Positions 1-9,110 of a DNA stretch of 15,969 bases are shown here, in pieces. This stretch comes from Lunasporangiospora selenospora (Eukaryota; Mortierellomycota; Mortierellomycetes; Mortierellales; Mortierellaceae): positions 5,443 through 21,411 of the forward strand of contig JAABOA010000099.1 in assembly GCA_015680635.1 (NCBI GenBank), written 5' to 3'. A program made the position numbers and the translations under genes. Within the stretch, counting starts at the first letter, position 1; every line of letters starts with the position of its first letter. The notes beneath the pieces are model-generated. The model was not told where the DNA came from, ran no database searches, and worked only from the letters and a program-made list of their open reading frames with translations.

Positions 1-2650
1 GTAAGTGATTGGAGGAGTGAAATCAAAACCTCTATTCATTTCTAACACTCACCTGTTCCAATACTCTTTTGTCGCGATTAATGATTTCGAAAACGTTTCG
101 ATACATTTCTATAGCTTCTTGCACCACTTCCTCTTTGGATTTCGTCCCTTCGCATATAAGTTTCAGGTTGCTTTCAAGCTGGTGTTCATTAACTACATGT
201 TAGTCAATTTTCTCCATTCATAAAGGAAATGAAAATATTATGATGTATGGTTTATGAGGATAGCATACCTGGCTCCGGAGCAATGGTTTCGACAGACTCA
301 TCTCGAGTCCAATGTTATCATAGCCTTCAACCAGGGCTATCCCTAGTGTTGAAGGTGTAAAGACGTATTCTTTCTCTCTCTTGCTACGAACCACATACTC
401 TCGTTGGGTGATGACCTTGATGTGTTCTGCAATTGTTGCATCCGTGCCTAGAGCAACAAGCATGTTTCATCAAGTGTCAGGTTAGTCCTGGCGGGGGGGG
501 GGGGTTGCAAGTTCCAGAGCTTGGGTAGTTTGTGTGTATACCTATGCCATTCTTGTCCATTAGAGCGATAAGCTGACTCTCAGTCAATAACTTTGGAGGT
601 GTGGTAGCCCCAGTCTTCATTGTGAACTCTGTTGGAATAAACGCCTCTCCTTCCTCAAAGTGAGGAAGTACATTCCCAGTCCATTTGTCATACGGATACA
701 CGTCCAAATAATTCCGTTCTTTGATGATTAATCCAGTTGTTCTGAACTTTTCAGAGTGGATTTGAGCTTCGATTTCAGTCTGATCTCCTTTGGCATCGTC
801 AGCACAACAGGCCAGAAAACGTCTTACAATGAACTCGTAGACTTTCTTTTCGTTTCCATCAAGAGTTTCCGTGTGCATAACTGGATGGATAGGAGGATGT
901 GCTTGGTCGTTGTTTTTGCCCTTTCTGGGAGTACGAAAGCCTCCTTCCATCAGACCCTGGGCAAAGTTTCCCCAGGTCCTGTTGTGTGTCTGTTTCTCAA
1001 CTAGGCTTCTGAGGTCGTAGTTCGGATCAAACTGATCTGTTTCTGTTCTAGGGTATGATATCCAGCCTTTAGTGTAAAGGTTCTCAGCCGCCTATAGCCA
1101 AGACAAGGGAGTGAGAGGAAAGGGTCAAGTACGTGAGTACCAAGAGACTGGAAGCAGTGCCAATAAGGGTGGTATCAGTCATGTACATACAGTCATAACC
1201 AGATCTGATGATATTGAAAGGAACCTAGAGCCGTTCTTTTGAAGTTCAACAGTCGTCAACGGAAGCGGTTTCCTACGAACCCAATGCAAGTTGAGGTATT
1301 ATAGTTCTGGCAATCGGGAAGGCGGCAATGAACACGCCGTAGAAAATGCTCAAATTTATACGAATCCTACCATTTCTTAGTTGGTTGCGACTTCACTCGA
1401 GTGATTTGAGCCGTTGGTCCCGCTGATTCGATGCATGCTTCATAGATGACGAGGCAAGAGAGTTGATTAAATAGACGCCCTCTCTCCCATGTAAATGTCG
1501 CATCTACGTTATCCTTTTTATGTTTCATCTCCAGATTCCAGAAGGTCTCAGGGATGAAGCTCTCGACTCGGTGGTATTGATCAACAACAAATCCTAACGT
1601 TGGGAACTGACATGGGCCTTAATGAAACGGTTAGTGTTATACAATCGCCTCTTTTTGTGAGAACATCTAGGAAACCGAAAAATCTTGAGGTTTTCAACCA
1701 ACTAAGTAGTGTAACATACCATAACTTATCACACCTCCTCCGAGCTGAGGAAATCTCGATTGAAAGGCGAGGGTTTGAAAGCGAGTAAAAGAAGCCCCAA
1801 TACGAAGGTCCAGCTCTATCCTTGCATCGACGGCGCAAGCTTGCCTCATATCTAGTTGTGTAGGGTTGCGCATCGCGCGGTGTAATTCTCTGTTGCAAGG
1901 TGACGGTGTGGTCGGATAAGATAAGTCAGAAAAAAGGGAAGCTTATGCTGATCCTGTTGTACCGAGAAGAAAAGGTTGCAATGAAGTACATACGCTGGTG
2001 TGACTGAGCTGAATCGAGCACGGGTGACGACAAGACGTTGATTCCGCCTCAAGCATACACCCATGATCTCGGCACCAATGTTCTCGCCCTCACGGTCGCA
2101 ATCTGTCCAGATCATAAGCTGGTCCGCTAACTGAGCTTCCTTGACAAGATTTCTTTCGACCGCAATCAAATCCTAAGCAAAATGAATGACAAACAATAGT
2201 GTAGTTGCGCTAATAAGTACAGATCTTAATATCAGCGACATGCGATATCGAAGGTTGTGAGTGCGTTTTCTTTAAATTTTACCGATGTTGTGGACTTTTC
2301 AATGTTCATCTCAAATAGCTCCACGGGCGCGCAACTTCCCCATTTCCGATATCGCTGTGGAAAGTCTGAGCCAAGCAGGTGTCCACGCACTGCCGTCATC
2401 ACAACATGTGCAAGGGTATTATTCGCCAATTTGTATGAAAACTCATAGTTTCGTGTATATTTGTCCTCTGTTGGACTCTAGCACAAAGTTGAGAGCTCGA
2501 TTCAATCAATCTCTTTGTTTAATTCATTAGTTTACAATCTCTTAAAGGCGATGCCAATGGCCCACCTACAGTATTGTACTGGCCCTGAGACAAGATCTGT
2601 GCCAGTGATTTCGACATTGCTGGCTTCTCAGCAACACAAAGTATTCTCAT
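1..2650 (-). CDS. TOP3: DNA topoisomerase III (type IA), 3' end beyond window
   Basis: Type IA topoisomerase that passes single DNA strands through a transient 5'-phosphotyrosyl break; in eukaryotes it works with a RecQ helicase and Rmi1 to dissolve recombination intermediates. Exons by protein homology and phase: 2650-2570, 2465-2283, 2172-1994, 1889-1720, 1617-1371, 1272-1191, 1091-542, 447-269, 178-53; together 599 codons. The start is the ATG opening MRILCVAEKP, the TOPRIM glutamate block (E8). TOPRIM acidic motif IWTDCDREGEN lies near residues 109-119, ELDLRIGASFTRFQT and GPCQFPTLGF follow, and the catalytic tyrosine is Y327 in the motif WISYPRTETDQF (codon 1055-1053). PPKLLTESQLI and GTDATIAEHI are also present. 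The model matches human TOP3A and yeast Top3 through the toroidal core. The donor at 52 opens an intron whose acceptor is off the left edge, so any C-terminal zinc fingers cannot be judged. Introns are 90-110 nt. RPS29 lies upstream on the same strand. Confidence 0.95.
493..504. repeat. 12-nt poly-G/poly-C run in TOP3 intron 7
   Basis: An uninterrupted run of 12 G on the plus strand, hence 12 C on the TOP3 sense strand, inside the 94-nt intron 541-448, between the donor and the branch-site-like ACTAAC. It lies outside coding sequence. Homopolymers of this kind are prone to length variation and to assembly error, but an error here would not alter the protein. Confidence 0.9.
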
Positions 2651-2975
2651 GGCTACAGCAAATGTCTTAAGCCCAAGAAAGTAGAAGCAAAGATGGAGGA
2701 ATTGAGGTATTATAATGAAGATGAGATGGAGTAAATTTGAGATGCGGAGTGATGGAGAGAGAAAGAGAGACAAAACTACTCGGATATGAAGCACTGTACA
2801 GTAGAGAATTGGTGGCGACATAAACGTGACCTAGTTGACCCTAGTGAGCCACCATTGACACCCAAAATGATAAAACGTAGATTTTTTGCGAGGTACCGAA
2901 GCACGGTTTGTTTATTCCAGTATCTGCAGTATTTCGCACAAAGGGATGGAGAATTGGTGCCCGGAAACCAACAAC
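2651..2975 (-). promoter_or_regulatory. RPS29 3' region and TOP3 promoter/leader (325 bp)
   Basis: Non-coding stretch between the RPS29 stop codon and the TOP3 start, both on the minus strand. The half next to TOP3 (about 2686-2775) is strongly pyrimidine-rich on the sense strand and holds five CATC tetramers in 2754-2692, as expected of a CT-rich fungal core promoter or 5' leader. The half next to RPS29 carries its likely polyadenylation signal. No further gene was recognised; open frames here on the plus strand lie antisense and show no family resemblance. Confidence 0.6.
2911..2916 (-). terminator. Candidate RPS29 poly(A) signal AATAAA
   Basis: A canonical AATAAA on the minus strand, 60 nt downstream of the RPS29 stop codon, which is a usual distance for a polyadenylation signal. 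Actual cleavage site not determinable from sequence alone. Confidence 0.55.
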
Positions 2976-3709
2976 TTAGCGGGTCTACAAAAGTCAAGGG
3001 GTGGGGTGAAAGGATATTACAGCTGTTGTTAGCAAGAGTAAAAGCTGGAGATTCATGGGTCTGGTGCAGAGCTATTAAGAGAATCCATACCTTGGTGAAG
3101 CCGATAGCGGCAGAGTTCTCACGGAAGCACTGACGGCAGATGTTGAGGCCGTACTTGCGGATCAAACCGGCCTGGTGAGTGCAGACACGGCTAAAAGGGT
3201 AAAAAAGTAGTTGTTGCACTGTAAGTAGGTGTTCTGTGCGCTGCATGATATCAAGCCTCCATCATGCACAGGGGCTGAATACTGAGTGAAGAAAGTTGCC
3301 ACCATTAATTGAGAAGATGCATTGAGGATGTATGGGGTATGGGATGGTCAAGCCGAAATGAATGCCATTCTCCGGATTCCAGATGATTATGAAATGTCTC
3401 TCCACGATAAAAATGATGTCGGATGGAAGAGATGAAGACATAGAAAGCATCGCATTGAAGAATGAAATGAGATGCTGACTATTCTGCCATCATTTCTCCT
3501 GATGAGAATGGGACCATTGAAGGATGATCATGTAAACTCAATCCCTGAGTCCCTTCAAATGATGAATTCCAGAATTGTAATTGACCCACGAATCTTTCCT
3601 GCCTGCATCGCCCCATTCCTGCTAGAAACTTAATGCTTGAGCCTTACCACTCGCGGGAGCCCTTGCCATAGCCACGGGGGTGGGAGTTCCAGATGTTGCT
3701 GTGAGCCAT
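2976..3709 (-). CDS. RPS29: 40S ribosomal protein S29 (uS14)
   Basis: Small zinc-ribbon protein of the head of the 40S subunit. Exons 3709-3648, 3190-3091 and 2984-2976 give exactly 56 residues, the length of both the human and yeast proteins. Visible landmarks: MAHSNIW start, [15 protein letters not shown], and the near-invariant block [17 protein letters not shown]; the four zinc ligands are C21, C24, C39 and C42. The last exon encodes only Thr-Arg and the stop (ACC CGC TAA); it is chosen because intron 2 (3090-2985) has a TTGCTAAC branch site, then a pyrimidine tract and TTTTGTAG. An alternative AG directly after the branch site (giving Leu-stop) is too close to it. The start codon is followed by strong conservation, so it is secure. 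Intron 1 is 457 nt, several times longer than most introns in this window. Divergent partner: NOP2. Confidence 0.94.
3191..3647 (-). other. Long first intron of RPS29, CATC-rich
   Basis: A 457-nt intron with donor GTAAGG (3647) and acceptor CCCTTTTAG (3191). Between 3564 and 3316 the sense strand contains 11 CATC tetramers against only a few on the other strand. I searched it for an intronic C/D snoRNA: several ATGATG-like box C matches exist, but no paired CTGA box D at a proper distance, so no snoRNA is called. No internal exon is needed, since the flanking exons join in phase into a complete S29. Confidence 0.7.
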
Positions 3710-3954
3710 TTTGCTGATTCAACGGATGAAGAGAAGGAAGGATCAAACTGAAATGGTTCCGACCTCGCTTTTACTTTCGAAAATTTTTTGGAAATTCTGC
3801 CTGCGTCATCATTTTTTTTTGGCTCGTGACTGTGAATTCCATGAGTGTTTTGGTTTTTCTTTTTTTTTTTTTTGAGGGCCTACTTGTTGACGCTCTCGCT
3901 CGCCTCAGCTCACCTTCTTCAACTTTCATCTACCATTGCATTACTGGTGTTATC
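3710..3954. promoter_or_regulatory. Divergent RPS29/NOP2 promoter with poly(dA:dT) tracts
   Basis: The 245 bp between the RPS29 and NOP2 start codons must serve both genes. It contains a T run at 3812-3820, a 14-nt T run at 3860-3873, and AAAATTTTTT at 3780-3789, which resembles the RRPE element (AAAAATTTT core) of yeast ribosome-biogenesis promoters. Poly(dA:dT) tracts are known nucleosome-excluding elements in fungal promoters. The NOP2-proximal 50 bases are CT-rich, typical of a fungal leader. No PAC element (GCGATGAG) was found. The assignment of function is inference. Confidence 0.55.
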
Positions 3955-6329
3955 ATGGCGGGACGTCAATCGACAACAAAGAAGGTCTCTAAACAGCAGG
4001 CTAATGCCTCTTCTTCACCAAAGAAAGCTAATGTCAGCAACAACACCAACAGCAGCGCCAAAAGAAAGGCAGCTCCTTTGAGTGACTCGACACCCAAGCG
4101 AGCCAAAGGTGGCAAGGCCGCCTCGAAGCCTACTGGCAAGGCTGGTGCAAAGGCTGGAAAGGCTTCTGCCAACGCTGATTCGAGCGAGAGTGAAGATGAC
4201 GAGTCCTGGGCATATGGTGCTGTGAGCCAGAGCGACAGTGAGGGCGAGGACATGGTATGCAAAAGATCAATGTTTAAAAATGACCACTACACTTGACCCG
4301 AGTTTTTGTCAGATCATAAAGATTTTTACTAACATCCTTCTTATGCAATTCTCAAATCATATCCAGGAGGATGATTTCGTATCGGCTGAGGAGGGTTCTG
4401 ATATTGAGGTGGGACAATTAGATGATGATTTCCTCGGCGATGAGTTTGCAGAGAGTGACGAAGAAGCCAAGGGAGAGGGTGCTGATATGTTTGCCTCGGG
4501 TGGAGAGAGCGAGGATGAAGAGGAAGAGGAAGAGGAGGATATCTTTGCTAGCAACAGCGAGGACTCTGATGATGACGATATGGAGGCCAAGTCGAGGAAG
4601 TTGGACGAGGCAGCCAAGGCACAGGCAGAGGCGGCAGAGGCAGAGCTTCAGACAAACATGGCTCTCGAGGATGACAAATTTGTACTTCCAGGAGACGACC
4701 ACGAGAGCTTGCAGAGTACAGATCTTCAAGTTGTCCTTGCCCGAATCCAAGAAATTGTCCGCGTACTTAACAACTTCCGAGACCTCCGTGAAGGAAACAG
4801 GTATGCACAGATGCTTGACTTGTGTTTTTTTTATTTGTTATTACAGCTCTTCAAGTCCATATTGACCCTGTGAATTTTTATTATATTTAGATCGCGAAGT
4901 GACTACATCTCTCAACTTCTCAAGGACCTTTGTTTGTATTATGGTTATAACGAGTACTTGATGGAGAAGTTGTTCTACATCTTCCCTGTTTCAGAGGCAA
5001 TTGAGTTCTTCGAGGCAAACGAGGTTCCCCGTCCAGTCACTATCCGTACAAACACATTGAAGACTCGTCGTCGTGAGCTTGCCCAGGCTCTTATCAACCG
5101 AGGTGTTAACTTAGACCCTATTGGCAAGTGGAGCAAAGTTGGTCTCCAGGTTTTTGATTCACCAGTGCCAATTGGTGCCACACCTGAGTATCTTGCCGGT
5201 CACTATATGCTTCAAGCTGCATCGTCGTTCTTGCCCGTCATGGCTCTGGCCCCCCAAGAGCATGAGCGTGTTTTGGACATGGCATCGGCTCCTGGTGGAA
5301 AGAGTACCTATATTGGTAAGTTCTCCTCATGTAATCCTCAATTGAAGCCCGCCCTGACGTATTATGTTAAGTTTTTAACATTCACCTCGACGATTCTCTA
5401 TCTCCATCACACTCTTTTAGCTGCTCTTTTGAAGAACACTGGAATGGTCTTCGCCAACGATGCCAACAAAGATCGTACAAAGGCGCTTGTTGCCAACATT
5501 CATCGCCTGGGAGTTAAGAACGCTGTTGTGTGCAACTACGATGGACGTGAGTTCCCAGGTGTCATTGGAGGTTTCGACCGTGTTCTCCTTGATGCGCCTT
5601 GTTCGGGAACAGGTGTTATTTCGAAGGATGCTTCTGTCAAGACCAACAAATCAGAGCAGGACTTCCAAATGCTTTCGCAGCTTCAGAAGCAGCTCGTTTT
5701 GAGTGCAATCGACTCTGTGGATGCTGGAAGCGCGACTGGAGGATATATTGTTTACTCAACATGTTCTGTTGTAGTGGAAGAAAACGAGGATGTAGTAAAC
5801 TACGCTCTTCGGAAGCGTCCTAACGTCAAGTTGGTGTCTACTGGCCTCGACTTTGGAAAGGAGGGATTCACACGGTACAGAGAAAAGACCTTCCATCCTA
5901 CACTGAGCTTGACAAGACGCTATTACCCACATATGCATAACATGGATGGATTCTATGTCGCCAAATTCAAGAAGCTCAGCAACAAAATCCCAGCAAAGAA
6001 GGAGACCGAGGCAGATGCTGACGATGTTGAAGAGTTTACCCCCATCTCAGAGGACTCTGACAAAAGCTCTGACAAGGCCAAGGCCAAAGCTCCCAAGGTT
6101 ACCTTCAACGCCGATGAAGATGAGGGTCTTATTAGAGGTATGTTAGAATCTTTTGTGTTTACGTTATGCAATGTGAGGTCTTACTTCAGGGGCGTCTACA
6201 GTTATTTCCTAGATGGACTGATGAAATACTTTTGTTCTGTTCCTTCTCCTAGCCTCTCGAGCCAAACTTTTGCAGACGCAAAAGGGTATCAAGCTTCGCC
6301 CAAAGAAATCATCTGAATCCAAACCATAG
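3955..6329 (+). CDS. NOP2: Nucleolar rRNA (cytosine-C5)-methyltransferase NOP2/NSUN1
   Basis: SAM-dependent RNA methyltransferase that methylates a conserved cytosine of large-subunit rRNA and is needed for 60S assembly in the nucleolus. Exons 3955-4254, 4367-4800, 4891-5315, 5421-6137 and 6253-6329 encode 650 aa (yeast Nop2 is 618). Order: Lys/Ala/Ser-rich basic N-terminus (about 1-80), long Asp/Glu-rich region (85-205), the NOP2-specific segment LYYGYNEYLMEKLFYIFP, the SAM-binding motif LDMASAPGGKSTYI (373-386), DAPCSGTGVISKD with C447, and YSTCS with C501; C447 and C501 correspond to the two conserved cysteines of m5C RNA methyltransferases, the latter normally the nucleophile. FHPTLSLTRRYYPHMHNMDGFYVAKFKK ends the fold (given here only as landmark near 5890-5970). 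The C-terminus QKGIKLRPKK is a basic tail. Intron 3 (105 nt) lacks an in-frame stop. Start: first ATG in the CT-rich leader, beginning MAGRQSTTKK; the upstream frame extension has no ATG of comparable support. Confidence 0.95.
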
Positions 6330-6414
6330 ACAGCATCTGAATCAATATAAAATACAGTATTTACTCATTGGAAAAAAAAACATTGTTTGCTAAACTGAAT
6401 GACATGAAGACTAT
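6330..6414. terminator. Shared 3' end region of convergent NOP2 and NFS1
   Basis: Only 85 bp separate the two stop codons. AT-rich text with AATATAAAAT about 20 nt after the NOP2 stop and an A run at 6372-6380 is a plausible poly(A) region for NOP2; for NFS1 the CATAAATAG immediately at its stop is a weak candidate. The two 3' UTRs probably overlap in antisense. Confidence 0.45.
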
Positions 6415-8532
6415 TTATGCGTGCTGGGCCCACTCGATCTTGGACAAGTCGATTCCTTCCTGGACCATCTCCCAGAGAGGACTCATTTCTCTGAGCTTGT
6501 CAACATGGGCCACCACTCGTGAGACAACAAAGTCGACCTCTTCCTCAGTTGTAAAGCGGCCAATGCCAAACCGAATTGAGCTGTGAGCCATATCATCCTC
6601 TGCACCAAGGGCGCGAAGGACATATGAGGGCTCTAAAGACGCCGAGGTACACGCAGAGCCAGATGAGAGTGCGATGTCCTTGAGGGCCATTAGCAGGGAC
6701 TCTCCTTCAACATAGGCAAACGAAAGGTTCACACATCCCTGGTATGACTGAATAGCATCGCCGTTTCTGTAGACATGGCTCACTTTCGCTTGAATTCCCT
6801 TAATGAGCCGCTCTGAAAGCATCTTGACTCGCTCATGATCGTACTATTATCAAAAGTAACAAGAGTGAATGAGTCAACCAAAATCATGGGAATGGTCATG
6901 ACCAATAACTGAGATACAATGTCCACACCATCAGAACCCCTGCACAGGCCATCATAGACCGAGGTGCCTCCTCATTGTTAAAGCAAAGTAGGGGGCAGAT
7001 CCTCAAGACTAGGCGATTTTAAATGTCCGGGATGAAAGGACAATCGTCATCTGGTGTGGATCAACGTGTCAAAAATCGGTATCGCACAGATACACATAAA
7101 TTCGAGTAACACAAATCTGCAACTTACAGCCATCTCCTCAGTAGCAACTTTGCAAGCAGCACCCAATCCAACAGCAAGGGGTGCGGGGACAGTACCACTG
7201 CGAAGACCACGCTCCTGACCACCTCCGGTCATGAGTGGCAAAAGACGAACTCTGGGTCTGCGACGAACGTAAAGTGCTCCGACTCCCTTAGGTCCATAGA
7301 TCTTGTGGCCACTGATGCTCAACAAATCAATGTTCATTTTGGTGACATCAATGGGAATCTTTCCAACAGCTTGAGCTGCGTCCGTGTGGAAAAACACCTT
7401 CTTGGAACGGCACAGAGCACCAATCTCTTCCAAGGGCTGAATGACACCAATCTCGTTATTCACTGCCATAATCGAGACCAGAGCTGTGTCAGGACGCATT
7501 GCCGCCTTGAGGTCATCCATATTGATCAAACCGTTCTTGCTGACAGGGAGATAGGTAATCTCAAATCCTTCGTCGCTCAGAACACGGCAGGAATCAAGGA
7601 CACACTTGTGCTCCTATATCCAATCCCCCCCAAAGAAAATTGCCAAAAGAAGGTTATGGGAGATTCCGGGAGCTTGAATAGCCGTGGAGAGTGGAAGATG
7701 CGGGCCATTTAAAAAATTGAACCCAGAAAAAGTTGACGTACCGTTTGTGTGGTGATAATGTGATTCTTCTTTCCCTTGTAAAAACGGGCGACGCCCTTGA
7801 TGCTGAGGTTGTTAGACTCAGTGGCTCCGGAAGTAAAAACGATCTCTTTCGAATCTGCTCCAATCAACTTTGCGATATCCTATATTGGAGAACATAGATG
7901 AGACGTTAGCATCATTACTGCAAAGACTAATGGTTTATCAGACAGGGGAGGGGGAGGGGATTGGCCTCCGGTTAAAACACCGAGGAACCACACACGTTCA
8001 ACAGTGTAGTAGGTAAAAGGCAACATGTTGGTTCGGTATACATGCCTCGCGGGCTTTATCGACGGCCTTCTCAGTCTCCCAGCCGTAAGAGTGAGTGCGA
8101 GAGTGGGGGTTTCCATAGAGCTCGGTCATGAATGGCAGCATGGCATCGAGCACTCGAGGATCAGTAGGTGAAGTTGCCTGCATATCCATGTAAATTGGAC
8201 GAGTATTGCCTCCATCTTCCACCTCTTTGACCTTGAAACCAAGAGATTCTACAAGTTGCATTGAGTAATGAGACGCGGAGATTTTTTATCGTCAGTGTTT
8301 GCTCTCAAGTCATCACAGCGGCCATGGTAGTGTGGCGAATGACTGAAGGGAAGGACGCATTACCCAAGGAGGGAGTATCCTGGGTGCTGGCTGCCTGGAA
8401 ACGCTTCGCAGCAGTGTGGAAGGCGGCCGAGGCCGATGGAGTCATCGAGCGCAGCGCGGTAGCCGTAGGACCCACGGTGCGTGCGCTGCGCAAGAGGCGG
8501 GTGGGAGAAAAGGCGAGTCTGGCAAGGGTCAT
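6415..8532 (-). CDS. NFS1: Mitochondrial cysteine desulfurase NFS1
   Basis: PLP enzyme that takes sulfur from L-cysteine as a persulfide for Fe-S cluster assembly with Isd11, acyl carrier protein, Isu and frataxin in mitochondria; also a source for tRNA thiolation. Exons 8532-8364, 8248-8046, 7879-7742, 7613-7128 and 6843-6415 give 474 aa. Residues 1-45 are rich in Arg, Ala and Ser with no acidic residue, a good mitochondrial presequence. Landmarks: [52 protein letters not shown], the PLP lysine K274 in [19 protein letters not shown], the persulfide cysteine C397 in [10 protein letters not shown], and the eukaryote-type C-terminus [13 protein letters not shown]. Junction 2/3 requires a GC donor. 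Intron 4 (284 nt) is longer than its neighbours but the flanking exons align without a gap to yeast Nfs1. The start is the only ATG giving the presequence. Confidence 0.95.
7880..8045 (-). other. Probable GC-AG intron in NFS1
   Basis: Between KARE (ending GAG at 8046) and DIAKLIG (starting GAT at 7879) the conserved protein, compared with yeast ENARA-HVAKMI, leaves no room for extra residues and demands phase 0. The sequence after GAG is GCATGT, i.e. the usual GTATGT donor with C at position 2; the acceptor is AATATAG. A GT two bases later would shift the frame. GC-AG is the known minor class of U2 introns. Confidence 0.8.
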
Positions 8533-9110
8533 GTCAGTGGCGTTATTGGATCGAGAATGAAAGTAAGAAAAGATAGGATGGGAAGTGACCGATGGTTGAT
8601 TGCGATCAAAGGTCAGGCGGGTCCAGCGGCTTATTTGACTTTTGTCCTGCTGTTCTGTTGGTGGCTCCTATTGATATTGTGTTTTTGCTGGGATCTGCGC
8701 AAAGGTGGATGATCAAAGAGGCGATTAATGAGCGCTGGAGATTTGAACTTGCACTTTGGTTCTCAAGTTTGGCCAAAAGAACGTTATTTCCTGTAATTAT
8801 TTCCGATCCTAGTACCGTTGAGTTAAGGCAGAGTGCACCACTTTGAAAGCTGCTGGACTCTACTATTCCATCCACCTCCCAGGTACAGAATCTTTAGCAT
8901 ACGGTGCCAGCACTCACTTGTTCCATTCTCAGCACTGGTTCCTTGGGAATCTCCCATTTTTCATTTTCTATTGAGCAAGTTTATCCAGACGTTAATACGT
9001 CTGAACGACAGACCAACATCCGTGTGTGTCAGAGGTCAAGACTACCAAAGTTCCAGCATCAAATTGACGACGTCTTGTCTGTTCTTGTTGCCTCAGCGCC
9101 TAGAGTGTAA
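8533..9110. promoter_or_regulatory. Divergent NFS1/CABLES-like intergenic region (578 bp)
   Basis: No conserved protein or RNA gene was recognised here; the open frames of up to 129 aa have no family resemblance and overlap each other. It must carry the promoters of NFS1 (leftward) and the CABLES-like gene (rightward). Two ACGT-core sites occur near the latter: the inverted repeat at 8986-9003 and GACGTC at 9069-9074, both of the kind bound by bZIP proteins. A pyrimidine-rich stretch ending in CCTCAG at about 9091-9096 could be the acceptor of an intron in the 5' UTR; an in-frame TAA lies immediately before the ATG at 9111. Confidence 0.5.
8986..9003. repeat. Perfect inverted repeat CAGACGT-TAAT-ACGTCTG
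   Basis: Two exact 7-bp arms separated by four bases, about 110 bp before the start codon of the CABLES-like gene. Each arm ends in ACGT, the core of bZIP sites. It could be an operator for a dimeric regulator or a small hairpin in the 5' UTR; neither can be decided from sequence. Confidence 0.6.

Noticed and set aside
2786-3133. 115-aa plus-strand open frame
   Set aside because: It is antisense to the RPS29 exon 2 and 3 region, has no recognisable domain, and the opposite strand encodes an invariant ribosomal protein.
3154-3160. RPS29 ending as ...Thr-Lys-Leu using the nearer AG (near 3022)
   Set aside because: That AG is only a few bases after the branch site; the farther TTTTGTAG has a pyrimidine tract and gives the family length. 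(Coordinates shown mark exon 2 of the gene.)
3191-3647. Intronic C/D-box snoRNA in RPS29
   Set aside because: Box C-like ATGATG matches occur on both strands, but no box D (CTGA) at a suitable distance with a closing stem was seen.
6138-6316. C-terminus of NOP2 as read straight through 6138
   Set aside because: Sequence after 6137 is an intron (GTATGT donor, TCTCCTAG acceptor); splicing gives the conserved basic tail ending at 6329.
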